NCBI GenBank assembly: GCA_015143295.1
Contig: CM026551.1
Location: 13,627,827 to 13,691,826 of the forward strand
Direction of reading: 5' to 3'
DNA length: 64,000 nt
Origin: Tetracentron sinense
Taxonomy: Eukaryota > Streptophyta > Magnoliopsida > Trochodendrales > Trochodendraceae
Both the position numbers and the translations under genes were made by a program. Below, piece after piece: positions 23,207 through 32,428 of the stretch (its first letter is position 1; the number at the start of each line of letters is the position of its first letter). The notes below the pieces were generated by a model. That model was not told the origin of the DNA and ran no database searches. It worked only from the letters and a program-made list of their open reading frames with translations.

Positions 23207-24364
23207 ATGGCCAACTCTTCTTCTGAAAACACCCCCATAGCCATCAATGCTACTCAGCAAATCACTGCAAGGCTCACACCAACCAATTTTCCTTCGTGGC
23301 ATGCTCAGTTTGAGTCACTCCTCCTTGGTTATAACCTCTATGGTTACGTCGATGGCACTTATACATGTCCACCTCAACCAACGACAACTGATGCAACTGC
23401 TACTACAGCTTATCAGCTTTGGTTTCGTCAGGATAAACTTATCCTAAGTGCTATCCTAACCTCTATCTCTCCAGCTGTGATACCGCTCATAGCAACATCG
23501 AAGACATCTCATCAAGCTTGGACTAAACTCACCAAGCTCTATGCCAGCCGATCAAGGACTCGTGTGATGCAGCTCAAAGAGGATCTCACCCTCACACAGC
23601 GTGGCACTCGCACAATAACAGAGTATCTACACTCTGTCAAAACAATTGCTGATGAACTTGCACTAATTGATGCTCCTCTATCTTAAGATGATATCACCTT
23701 ATATGTTTTGCATGGATTAGGCTCTGAATACCGTGACATTGTTGCCCCCATTCGAGCCTGAGAATCCTCTCTCTCCTTTGAAGAGTTACATGATCTTTTA
23801 ATTGGTCATGAGGCATATCTCAAAAGACTTGATTCAACTGCACAATCCTTGGTGCTAACAGCAAACACTACTCAACGTCGAGACTCTCGTGCTTCAAAAC
23901 CACAGAACTTGCAATCATCAAAGAATGACTCCAAGTTCAAAACTCGACAGTTCAAGCAGTATAAATACCCACCAAAATGTCAGTTCTGTGATCAACAAGG
24001 GCATATTGCAAAATACTGCCCCAAGCTACAGCAACCAGAACCACATGTGAACTGCACTACTGCTGCTCTAAGCCCAGACAAGCGTTGGCTCCTTGACTCA
24101 GTAGCCTCCCATAACATCACCTCTCAAGTTTCAAATCTCCAACTTCACTCTGAATATGATGGTACTGATGAGGTTATTATTGGAGATGGATCAGGTTTGC
24201 CAATTACTCACTCTGGCTCCCTTACTTTGTCTTTCCCAAAAAGAAATTTTCAAGTTCAAGATACCCTTTGTGTGCCTGATATAAATAAGAACCTGATCTC
24301 TGTTCATCACTTCACCAAGCAAAATAATGTTTTACTGGAATTTCACCCCAACTTTTTCTTGTGA
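23207..24364 (+). pseudogene. copia gag-protease region, two stops and a frameshift
   Basis: The ATG at 23207 opens a copia-type gag (UBN2-like, with a LTPTNFPSWHAQFESLL start). The frame is stopped by TAA at 23684-23686 and TGA at 23759-23761, then runs open to TGA at 24362-24364. A CCHC zinc knuckle (CQFCDQQGHIAKYC) lies at 23978-24019. The protease motif near 24095 reads LLDSVAS where the family has DSGA, so the active-site glycine is valine. At the end, a missing G after TTCTTG moves pol into another frame. The two stops look like single-base changes (GAA to TAA, CGA to TGA). The product would assemble nucleocapsid and cut the polyprotein; here it cannot be made whole. Confidence 0.85.
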
Positions 24365-27240
24365 AGGATCGGAGAACGGGGGAGATAATTCTTCAAGGAC
24401 CGTGTGAGCATGGCATATATCCTCTACCTTCATCATCTGCTGCTACACCTGTTGCACTCATTCATGAAAGAACTTCAGCAACTGGTTGGCACCAAAGACT
24501 AGGCCACCCATCTTCAAAAGTTGTCAACAGAATTATTAGTTGTTTTTCTCTTCCAACTAGTTCTTGTGCTTCAAATTCCACTCATTGTCATTCGTGTCTC
24601 ATTAATAAAGCTCATCAGTTGCCTTTCCATAAGCATGGTTTAACTAGTAAAGCTCCATTTGATTTGATCTACACGGATGTATGGGGACCTTCACCCACTG
24701 CCAGCCTCAATGGTCATCGGTTTTATGTCATTTTTGTAGATCATTTCACAAAATACGTGTGGTTCTTTCCATTGCATAAAAAATCTGATGTGAAAAATAT
24801 ATTTCATCATTTCTACAAAATGATTGAAACGAGATTTGAAATGAAAATTAAAGGGGTGTATTCTGACAATGGGGGAGAATTTGTTGCTATGAGATCATTC
24901 TTCATTGAGAATGGCATTAGCCATTACACAACAGCCCCCCATACACCCCAACAAAATGGAGTTTCCGAGCGTAGACATAGGCATATTGTCGAGACAGGCA
25001 AAACCCTTCTCACTCATGCATCTCTTCCCTCAGAATATTGGGCCTATGCATTTGCAACAGCCACATATTTGATTAATAGGCTTCCTTCACCTGTTCTTCA
25101 ACATAAAACACCACTTGAAACTCTTTTTAATCAAAAACCTCGGTATGAGAAACTGAGATCTTTTGGATGCCTATGTTTTCCATGGCTTAAGCCTTATAAC
25201 ACCAACAAGCTTCAAGATAAATCTGTCCCATGCATTTTTGTTGGCTACTCAACTAGTCAAAGTGCCTACTTGTGTCTTCATCTCCCAACTCAGCGCCTCT
25301 ATACTTCTAGGCATGTCATTTTTGATGAAAATGTCTATCCTTTCAAAAAAGAGGCAGCTCCCACACCCAATATATCATCCATTTCAGAAAATGAATTCAT
25401 CTCAGGACCAATTTTGCAGCTTGTCTCAAAGGATAGCATACATGTCTCACGGCCTCAAGAAGACATTTCTCCTGCTTCTTCAACTTCAACTGAAGTCCAA
25501 GAGCCAACAATTCCAGTTTCCAATCAGGTAACTCCAGAAAACCTACTTATTTCATTACCACAGCCAACACGCACCATCATCACAAGGTCAATGAATAATA
25601 TTTTTCAGCCTAAACAAATTCACCACACCTCTAAGCATCCAATATCCGAATCCCAAGAACCTACATGTGTTAGTCAAGCTCTAAAGGATCCAAACTGGCG
25701 AAAGGCAATGTCAGATGAAGTCACAGCACTTCTTCACCATGGGACTTGGGAATTGATTCCTCCTGCTCAAGATCAAAATCTGGTTGGCTGTAAATTTGTG
25801 TTTCAGATTAAGAGGAATCCTGATGGCACAATAAATCGTTACAAAGCTCGACTTGTTGCGAAAGGCTTTCATCAAAGACCTGGGATTGACTACTCTCAAA
25901 CATTCAGTCCAGTGGTGAAACCAGCCACAATTAGGCTTATTCTAACCATTGCTGTCATGCATGGATGGTCAATGCGACAACTGGACATCAACAACGCATT
26001 TCTACATGGTTCTCTTGAAGAAACTGTTTTCATGCATCAACCCCCAGGGTTTGAGGACTCATCTAAACCTCACCATGTCTGCAAGTTAAAAAAGAGTATA
26101 TATGGGCTAAAGCAAGCACCACGGCAGTGGTACAAGGCTCTAAGGGATGCACTACTCAGTTTTGGTTTCATCCACTCGGCCACTGACAACTCCTTGTTCA
26201 TTTTTAAAACTAATGACATTTTGTGTTATTGCCTTGTTTATGTTGATGATATAATTGTCACAGGCAACAACAACAAATTTGCAAATGAGATCATTAAAAA
26301 GCTCAGCATTGCTTTCTCAGTCAAAGATATGGGCAATTTGAACTTCTTCTTGGGCATAGAGGTCCTTCACACAGCAAAAGGACTCTTCTTGTCTCAACAC
26401 AAATATGTTCGGGAGCTGTTAACAAAAACATCAATGGATAGTGCAAAGGAAGTCCAAACTCCAATGTCCACTACAGCTAAGCTAACAAATACACAAGCTT
26501 CTGAAGATGCCGATGGAGTTGAGTACAGAAAAGTAATTGGAGCCCTTCAATATTTGGGACTCACACGCCCAGACATTGCTTTTTCTGTCAATAGATTAGC
26601 TCAGTTCATGCAAAATCCAAAATCAAATCATTGGGCAGCAGCAAAACGACTTCTAAGGTACCTCAAACAAACAATGTTTTATGGTATTCTGTTACAGAAA
26701 AACGCAAAATTCGAATTGAAGACATATAGTGATGCAGACTGGGCATCAAATACAGACACTCGAGTGTCTACAACTGCTTTCATCACATTCCTTGGTTCAA
26801 ATCCAATTTCATGGTCAGCAAGAAAACAAAGAGCAGTCTCAAGGTCATCAACTGAAGCAGAATTTCGAGCACTTGCCACTGCTACATCAGAAACAATTTG
26901 GCTCCACTCCCTCATTCAAGAACTTGGTCTCAAACTTCAACAACAGCCTCAACTGTTCTGTGACAACATTGGAGCAAATCAATTTAGTCTGAATCCAGTT
27001 CAACATACAAGGATGAAACACACTGAAATTGATCTGCTATTTGTTCGAGACCTCATCAAGAAAGGGAAAATTAAAGTGCATCATATTCATACTTTGGATC
27101 AACTAGCTGACCTCCTGACCAAAGCACTACCAAGACAAAGATTTCAAATATTAAGGTCCAAGATTGGTGTTGCAGATGGCACCTCCATCTTGAGGGGGCA
27201 TATAGAGATAGCTACAAATCATGCACAAAATCATCCTTAG
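24361..27240 (+). CDS. copia pol: integrase, reverse transcriptase, RNase H
   Basis: Open for 959 codons. Residue positions are from the GTG at 24361, which is the frame entry and not a true start. Pre-integrase zinc region: HQRLGH at 44-49 and CHSC near 76-79. Integrase core: acidic residues near D106, D169 and E203 (NGVSERRH). Reverse transcriptase: LDINNAFLHG with D542 and the YVDD box at 627-630. RNase H: YSDADW (D791), STEAEF (E832/E834) and CDN (D868). It ends with the usual ADLLTKALPRQRF segment; the stop lies 40 bp inside the 3' LTR. All catalytic residues I can check are present. Expression would need a bypass of the upstream stops and frameshift. Confidence 0.92.
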   Translation: MKDRRTGEIILQGPCEHGIYPLPSSSAATPVALIHERTSATGWHQRLGHPSSKVVNRIISCFSLPTSSCASNSTHCHSCLINKAHQLPFHKHGLTSKAPFDLIYTDVWGPSPTASLNGHRFYVIFVDHFTKYVWFFPLHKKSDVKNIFHHFYKMIETRFEMKIKGVYSDNGGEFVAMRSFFIENGISHYTTAPHTPQQNGVSERRHRHIVETGKTLLTHASLPSEYWAYAFATATYLINRLPSPVLQHKTPLETLFNQKPRYEKLRSFGCLCFPWLKPYNTNKLQDKSVPCIFVGYSTSQSAYLCLHLPTQRLYTSRHVIFDENVYPFKKEAAPTPNISSISENEFISGPILQLVSKDSIHVSRPQEDISPASSTSTEVQEPTIPVSNQVTPENLLISLPQPTRTIITRSMNNIFQPKQIHHTSKHPISESQEPTCVSQALKDPNWRKAMSDEVTALLHHGTWELIPPAQDQNLVGCKFVFQIKRNPDGTINRYKARLVAKGFHQRPGIDYSQTFSPVVKPATIRLILTIAVMHGWSMRQLDINNAFLHGSLEETVFMHQPPGFEDSSKPHHVCKLKKSIYGLKQAPRQWYKALRDALLSFGFIHSATDNSLFIFKTNDILCYCLVYVDDIIVTGNNNKFANEIIKKLSIAFSVKDMGNLNFFLGIEVLHTAKGLFLSQHKYVRELLTKTSMDSAKEVQTPMSTTAKLTNTQASEDADGVEYRKVIGALQYLGLTRPDIAFSVNRLAQFMQNPKSNHWAAAKRLLRYLKQTMFYGILLQKNAKFELKTYSDADWASNTDTRVSTTAFITFLGSNPISWSARKQRAVSRSSTEAEFRALATATSETIWLHSLIQELGLKLQQQPQLFCDNIGANQFSLNPVQHTRMKHTEIDLLFVRDLIKKGKIKVHHIHTLDQLADLLTKALPRQRFQILRSKIGVADGTSILRGHIEIATNHAQNHP
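27190..27200 (+). other. copia polypurine tract
   Basis: TTGAGGGGGCA directly before the 3' LTR start (TATAGAG) is the expected plus-strand priming site. Confidence 0.8.
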
Positions 27241-27499
27241 GATTGTAACTGTTATACTAAAATCGTAGCTGTTATAACTCATTTGAATTCATTCCTAATT
27301 TGTTAATTTGTACAGCTCATACAGTATCAAGAATACTGTTACTCTGTTTTTTCAAACTTTTGAATTCATTCCTTATTTGTTAATTTGTACAGCTCATACA
27401 GTATCAAGAATGCTGTTTCTCAAACTTGTATATATTTGTAATCCCATCTCTAATGAAAGTGTGTGAACCTACTTTCAAATTCTGTGTATTTTCTCTATA
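27201..27499 (+). repeat. copia 3' LTR
   Basis: 299 bp, one mismatch to the 5' LTR by eye. It is followed by GTGAT (27500-27504) and then by the unit sequence TTCAATTAAG that continues copy A's 4544 onward. Confidence 0.92.
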
Positions 27500-27504
27500 G
27501 TGAT

Positions 27505-29286
27505 TTCAATTAAGATTGTGAGTTTAAGGGGTTGGGGAGGAGCAGTTTATACTAAAATGGTTTGGATATGAGGTCGGAGAGTGGGATTGGTGTTAACTAT
27601 GATTAAAGAGTTTCAATTAATCGTGATTAGTATTAAGTAGTAGATGTTCATATGTTAGTACAAAGTCATGGAATTAAGATAAGAATATTTGGGTATAATT
27701 AATGTAGAGAGTTTAGGACTATCCCTATTATTAATTTTCCTTATTTTACTGTAATATAGTTAATTTTGGTGTCTTATTATATTGTTATTCACATTTCTTT
27801 AACATTTTCGTAAGCTTAAGTCTTTTTTAATTTTACTTGAAAGTTTCATTGCAAGTTGATTAGGAAGTTTTTTTTTGTACATATTATAATAGGCCATTTT
27901 TTGATAGTTGGTAAGAGATAATCTAAACACACACACACATGATTAGATATAGGGTAACCGTTGAGGTGTCATAAGAGTAAACTCATACTCACTCCAAAAT
28001 GGCCATAAATTATAGTAGGCCTTAAGAGTAAATATATATTTTTACATTATTATTATTATCATAATTTATTCAAGGCATTTCAGTGTTTAATTTAGTAACC
28101 CTGCATCGCACAGGCTGCTCAGTAGTTTACAAATAAAATCGTATAAGAATCATTTTTTTTTTTTTTTTTTTAAAGTTCATCAAAACAGAGGAGGGATAAA
28201 GTTGAGATCTTGGGATGTTCTACAAATGAGAAATCTAGGATGGTTTTAAAAAAAAGGTTGTAATTGGTGCTTTGAAACCCGTAACCATGGAATTATGAAA
28301 TTACTATTAGTTTTTGTCCGAGTAAAAGATAGGATTAAACAACTGTAAGACAAAAACTTATCCCGTAAAGAGCTGATACACCCTGGATAGCCCAGGCCGT
28401 GGGGATAGACCAGCAGTTGTGTATCCCCCTCCTTTGTGCATTTGATTTGTTTTTAAAAAAAAAAATTGATATGACTTTTATTTTTTTTCATTGTTTATAA
28501 TTTGCAGTGACTAGTCTCAGCATTAGTATTTCAATGGGCCCTTAATTCTTATTTTCCGTTGCATTTCAATGAACTTTTTTTTCATTTTACATATATTATG
28601 GTTTATTTTTATATTCTTATTAATCTGTTTAATTTGTAGTTTATCATATTATGTGTACTTCTTCTTTAGAATTACCCTTGCATCCCACGGGCTATTTATT
28701 AGCTTACATGAATTTTAGGTGATTGAAGATGAGAGATATTGTAGGGATGTGTTGGTCGGAGCATTATCATTATGTATTTGAAAAAAAAAAATTGAGAAAT
28801 AGGAGGGTACGAAATCCCAACGTCCTTCGATTTGATGGCTATTGAGATGATAAGTATAGTTCAAAATTAATGTGTCCTTCCAGTTGGTGATGACAATGTT
28901 ACATATCTCGTTATCAGTTTTTTATCGGTCGAAGTTTTTCTCAGGAGATTTTCAAATCTGAATATTTTTCGAGTATTTCTAACTTAAATCTCGACAATGA
29001 TTAAAAATATATATTGAAATTATAAAATATAATAATAAATATCACCAAGTTATAAATTCAAAAAACCAATAACATTGTGTTTTTCTCATAATATTTTTTA
29101 AATCTTGGTTAAGTCTCGCTATATATACGAGATAACAAGAGAAAATTATATTGCTCGCGATATTTTTAAAATATCGCGATAAAAACGGAGTTTTAAACTT
29201 TAGATGATTTTCTCAAGAGAAATTTGATATATCTCAGGAGATTTGTAACAGTGGATGACGGTATCGGATTGTCTTAAGCAATGGTC
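27505..29286. other. AT-rich internal DNA of the repeat unit, no gene
   Basis: Collinear with 4544-6320. Contains poly-A/T runs, a CACACACACA tract and a short GC-richer block near 28375-28430 (GATAGCCCAGGCC, GACCAGCAG). Nothing coding. Confidence 0.6.
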
Positions 29287-29415
29287 TCAGGCTTCCACAC
29301 ATCATCCGACATGTGACGATAAAAATGGAGATAAGTGATTTGATTTTCTCCCCATGTTTTTGACTTCTCCCCACTTGATTTTATCGCCACATGTTGGATG
29401 ATGTGTGGAGCCCGA
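29287..29415. mobile_element. Foldback MITE, copy C
   Basis: Ends CAGGCTTCCACACATC and (reverse) CGGGCTCCACACATC, with arms of about 36 bp. Same position in the unit as in copies A and B. Confidence 0.75.
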
Positions 29416-29879
29416 AACTATTTTTCTAGCATATGCCAGATAGATGTCGTTGAGGACTATTGCAATGCGGCCATGTCTATTAAATCTGAAAACAACCATT
29501 CTGAAAACAATATATGACGAAAGTTTCCAGGTCTCCCAACATGGCCTCAAACTTCCCGATTTCCTACTCTAGCTAAGGTTGTCTTTATGAAGGCCCAACA
29601 AGATATATTCATTTAAAAAAGAAAGGGATAAAAGGGAGCATTATCACAAATTTATTTTAAAGTTGGAGTCTATTTTGAAAACACCCTGTACGTCTCTATA
29701 AGATCAAAAGTTTGAAAATTTAAATTAGAGTTTTTGCATATCAACTGCTGAGTTTTGCACAGTTTGCAAATACACTATTATGCATAATAGATTTGCAAAT
29801 TAACTCAACATTTTTCCTACTGTTAGCAACGAACCTCAAACCTTAGTTCCGTTAGATTTTTTGGTATATTTTTTAGTAA

Positions 29880-30990
29880 TTTATGACTATTATACACTTG
29901 TGATGTTTCATAACCCCACAAAGCCCTCTTTAACTAGCTTTGAACTATGGTTAACAAGTCTTAACTTATATGATTAATTTTTTTTCTAAAAACTAAGGTT
30001 AGATGCTTTTAAGCCTTTAATCCTAAGGGTTAGTGAATCTTAACCAAAGTTAAAAGCAATGTTACTTGGTTCGCTGGTTCGGTCGGTTCGAATTCGGGTT
30101 TGCAATTCGCTACTCTAGAGTGAACCCGGTTCGCTAGGGGTAGGTTGAGATAATTCGTTTTTTGGTTCGCTTAGGTTTTTTGTTTGGTTCGCTAGTTGAA
30201 TTCGCTTAGGGGCCCGCTACCTAACTTACCATGTGTCCTTGTGTCCCTAGTTAAGATTAACTAAATTAAAGTTAAGATTTTATTTAAAAAAAAAAAACTA
30301 AGGTTGGAGTGCTTAACCTAGGGGTGAGTGAATATTAACCACAATTGGTATATATCAGTGGGCATAAACCAATGAGGATGCAAACTCAAGTATGTGAAGT
30401 GTTTTCCATTAAAAATGAGTAAGAGAGAGTAATCATGTTGAAATAAAACATGATGTGATTTTTTTTTTGTCAATGTGATGTAATAAAAAAAATTGTATAG
30501 AAGGGAGACGAGAGATAGTAGTTTCTCTGAAAAGTTGAAAAGATAACTTTCTCAAAGTACTTTCACAATTTTATTAGTTGACATGAAATTACATATTTGC
30601 CCCAAGACATATATGCCCCCATCCTACCTATCGAAAATCGAATTGGTGTCGTACGAATCCTCCTATACCCAATTCACTCACCACCGAACTGGACCGAACC
30701 GAACCGCGAACTGGTTCGCTTCGAATTAGTACTGAGCGAACTAGGTAACATTGGTTAAAAGTGTCCTCTCTTAACTCCCTTTGACTGTGGTTAATATTCA
30801 CTAACCCTTCAGGTTAAAACATTTAATTTTGGTTTTTAGAAATTAAAAAAAATTAAAATTTACCTTGTAAACTCCCTTTAATTGTGGTTAAGATTCATTA
30901 ATCCTTAAGGTTAAAGCATTTTATATTTGGTTTTTAGAAATTAAAAAAAATTAACATCTCACCTTCTAACTCCCTTAAATATCTTAAGGG
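29880..30990. mobile_element. Mutator-like inverted-repeat element at the unit end
   Basis: The left arm (about 29880-30110) contains CTAAAAACTAAGGTTAGATG, GGGTTAGTGAATCTTAACC and CAATGTTACTTGGTTCGC. The same motifs return in reverse complement in 30680-30990 (e.g. GGTTAATATTCACTAACCC, GCGAACTAGGTAACATTG). The right arm has two ~100-bp tandem versions of the motif, the left arm about two. Outer borders read AATGACTATTGTACCC-like on the right (minus strand) and ATGACTATTATACACT on the left. Long internally repeated terminal inverted repeats suggest a MULE or foldback element; there is no transposase. Borders are approximate. Confidence 0.5.
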
Positions 30991-31084
30991 TACAATAGTC
31001 ATTTTATTGACATATATAAATGAAAGTCCAACGAAATTTAAATGGGATTTTTAGATTTAAATAAAAATCCCCATTCAAATTTAC

Positions 31085-31803
31085 ATATGTAGAAAGGAGA
31101 CGTTTCGATTTTATGTTCTAATTACCAAAAAAGAAAAAAAAAAGATTTTACGTTCCAACTCTTCCAACGGCCAAAGACGATGCGTCAGCGTATCGGTTCA
31201 AATATTCTCTCCATCACTCGACGACCGTTAATTTTCTTAGAATTTAGAAACCAACGCTTTCCCTTCTCTCAAGAAAAAGAAAACCCCCTTCCCTCTCTAG
31301 TTCTTGAACGCGCTTTCCCTTCTATCTTCATCTTCATCACTTCTTCCTGAAGAGAGAAAGAAAGGGTTTTCAGATTTATTTCATCTTCTCATCTCCTGTT
31401 TTTTTTTTTCTATTTAAACCTAGGTTTAAGTTTTTCTTCAGCTTAAGTTTAACAATTTAAGCTCCTTAACCCTCACCTTTTCTCACTTACAGTTGACCCT
31501 TCAATCTCTCTCTCTCTCCCTCTGAAACTCAATCGATGACACAAATGAAACCCTAAAATAATCACTCATTTGTTTCTCCATTTCAGATATTTAACTGTTC
31601 GATTCTTCATCTCTGGAATCGAGTTTTAGGGATTCTTGATCGGGGTTGGAGTTTGCAAGGGATTTTCTAGGGTTCTTAAATTTTAATCAAAGTTACTGAA
31701 AGATCTGTTTCAAACATTGTTTCCGTTGGAGAAGAAAACTGAGGTTAGGGTTTGATGCTTTGGCGGAGCTCGGACTGGAGAACGGTTTCGTTCCGGGCCT
31801 GCG
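31085..31803 (+). promoter_or_regulatory. Promoter and 5' leader of a plant gene fragment
   Basis: The composition changes from AT-rich repeat to a typical plant leader: CT-rich tracts (31262-31340, 31505-31525), repeated upstream ACCCTA/AGGGTTT motifs and a probable leader intron (31560-31590, TTTCAG near 31587). The first good ATG is at 31804. I cannot pinpoint the transcription start. The inverted repeat ending near 30990 lies just upstream. Confidence 0.45.
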
Positions 31804-31968
31804 ATGGCCAATCCCGGTGTCGGAAGCAAGTTCGTTTCCGTGAATCTGAATAAATCGTATGGGCAGCCTCCGAGATCTTTGGGAAATGCCGGAGGAAGCC
31901 GAATCCGGACTGCTAGTAATGGTAGCAGTGGTGGGATGGTGGTTTTTTTTTCGTCTTCTTCTTCTTAA
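31804..31968 (+). pseudogene. First exon of a PRRC2/BAT2-like plant protein, truncated
   Basis: The ATG opens a frame whose first ~47 residues (MANPGVGSKFVSVNLNKSYG, then a Gly/Ser/Arg-rich stretch ending GGMVV) match my memory of the conserved N-terminus of large plant proteins annotated as BAT2/PRRC2-like. In those, GGMVV is followed by a SRPR-type segment; here it runs into a T-rich and TTC-repeat tract and stops at TAA (31966-31968), giving 54 codons. The downstream 31969-32428 has short open stretches but no recognisable continuation. It is either a gene start cut off by rearrangement or a fragment captured by a transposon. The family call is from memory and needs a database search. Confidence 0.5.
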
Positions 31969-32428
31969 TTTCAGGAAATGCAGTTCTCCAGAGCTGGGAT
32001 CCAACACTGGTTAATCCGTCTGGGAACAAGAGCTCTCGATCTCTACTTCTCCTTCTCTTGAATCCCTTTGATTTGGCTCTCGCATTCTACAATGCTGGGA
32101 TTCGAGCTCTGGTTTAGGGATTCGATTGCGTCTGAAGCATCTCAAATTCCGGTTTTCTTCGTTTCCGGAGGATTATTTCTCGAATCTATTGTTCCTGCTT
32201 CATTTGTTTCTTTGATTTCATCGAGGAATTCTTCATTTGGGGTTTCGAGCTCGTTTTGTGAATCATCGTCTCCGATTTTTCGGAACCAACTTGTATTTGG
32301 GGTTTCCCGGCGAGAAAAGAGGGGTTCAAATGCAGTGGGCGGTGGCTTTTTCTCTGTTTCCCAATCTTTACAAAACCCTAATTGAGTTTTTCTTTTTGGT
32401 TCGATCGGAGGAGGAGAAGAGATGAAGA

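Larger units (their letters stand above)
22834..27499 (+). mobile_element. Ty1/copia retrotransposon, 4666 bp, non-canonical TA...TA LTRs
   Basis: Complete structure: GTGAT, 299-bp LTR, primer-binding site, gag-protease, integrase-RT-RNase H, polypurine tract, 299-bp LTR, GTGAT. The order PR-IN-RT-RH defines copia. The two LTRs differ at only one position (CCTTATT versus CCTAATT), so insertion is recent. The gag-protease part carries two stops and a frameshift while pol is open over 959 codons; movement would need proteins from a relative. LTR ends TATAGAGA/TCTCTATA form an 8-bp inverted repeat in place of the usual TG...CA. Confidence 0.93.
20596..30648. repeat. Repeat unit, copy C (complete, with copia insert)
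   Basis: Bounded by a direct repeat of about 0.8-1 kb (20596-21574 and 29530-30648), with 8 kb between. Contents in order: terminal segment, GA tract, CACTA terminus, copia element, AT-rich internal DNA, MITE, terminal segment. The left terminal copy has lost about 200 bp that the right copy keeps (about 29640-29840). No host coding sequence. The direct terminal repeats do not begin TG or end CA, so I do not call them LTRs. Confidence 0.75.

Noticed and set aside
26679-26915. Minus-strand frame inside copia pol
   Set aside because: It is antisense to the RNase H region, a shadow of the real frame.
20596-30648. Copy C as one giant LTR retrotransposon with ~1-kb LTRs
   Set aside because: The terminal direct repeats do not start TG or end CA, no primer-binding site or polypurine tract abuts them, and part of the repeat also occurs inverted, which fits a MULE-like segment better.
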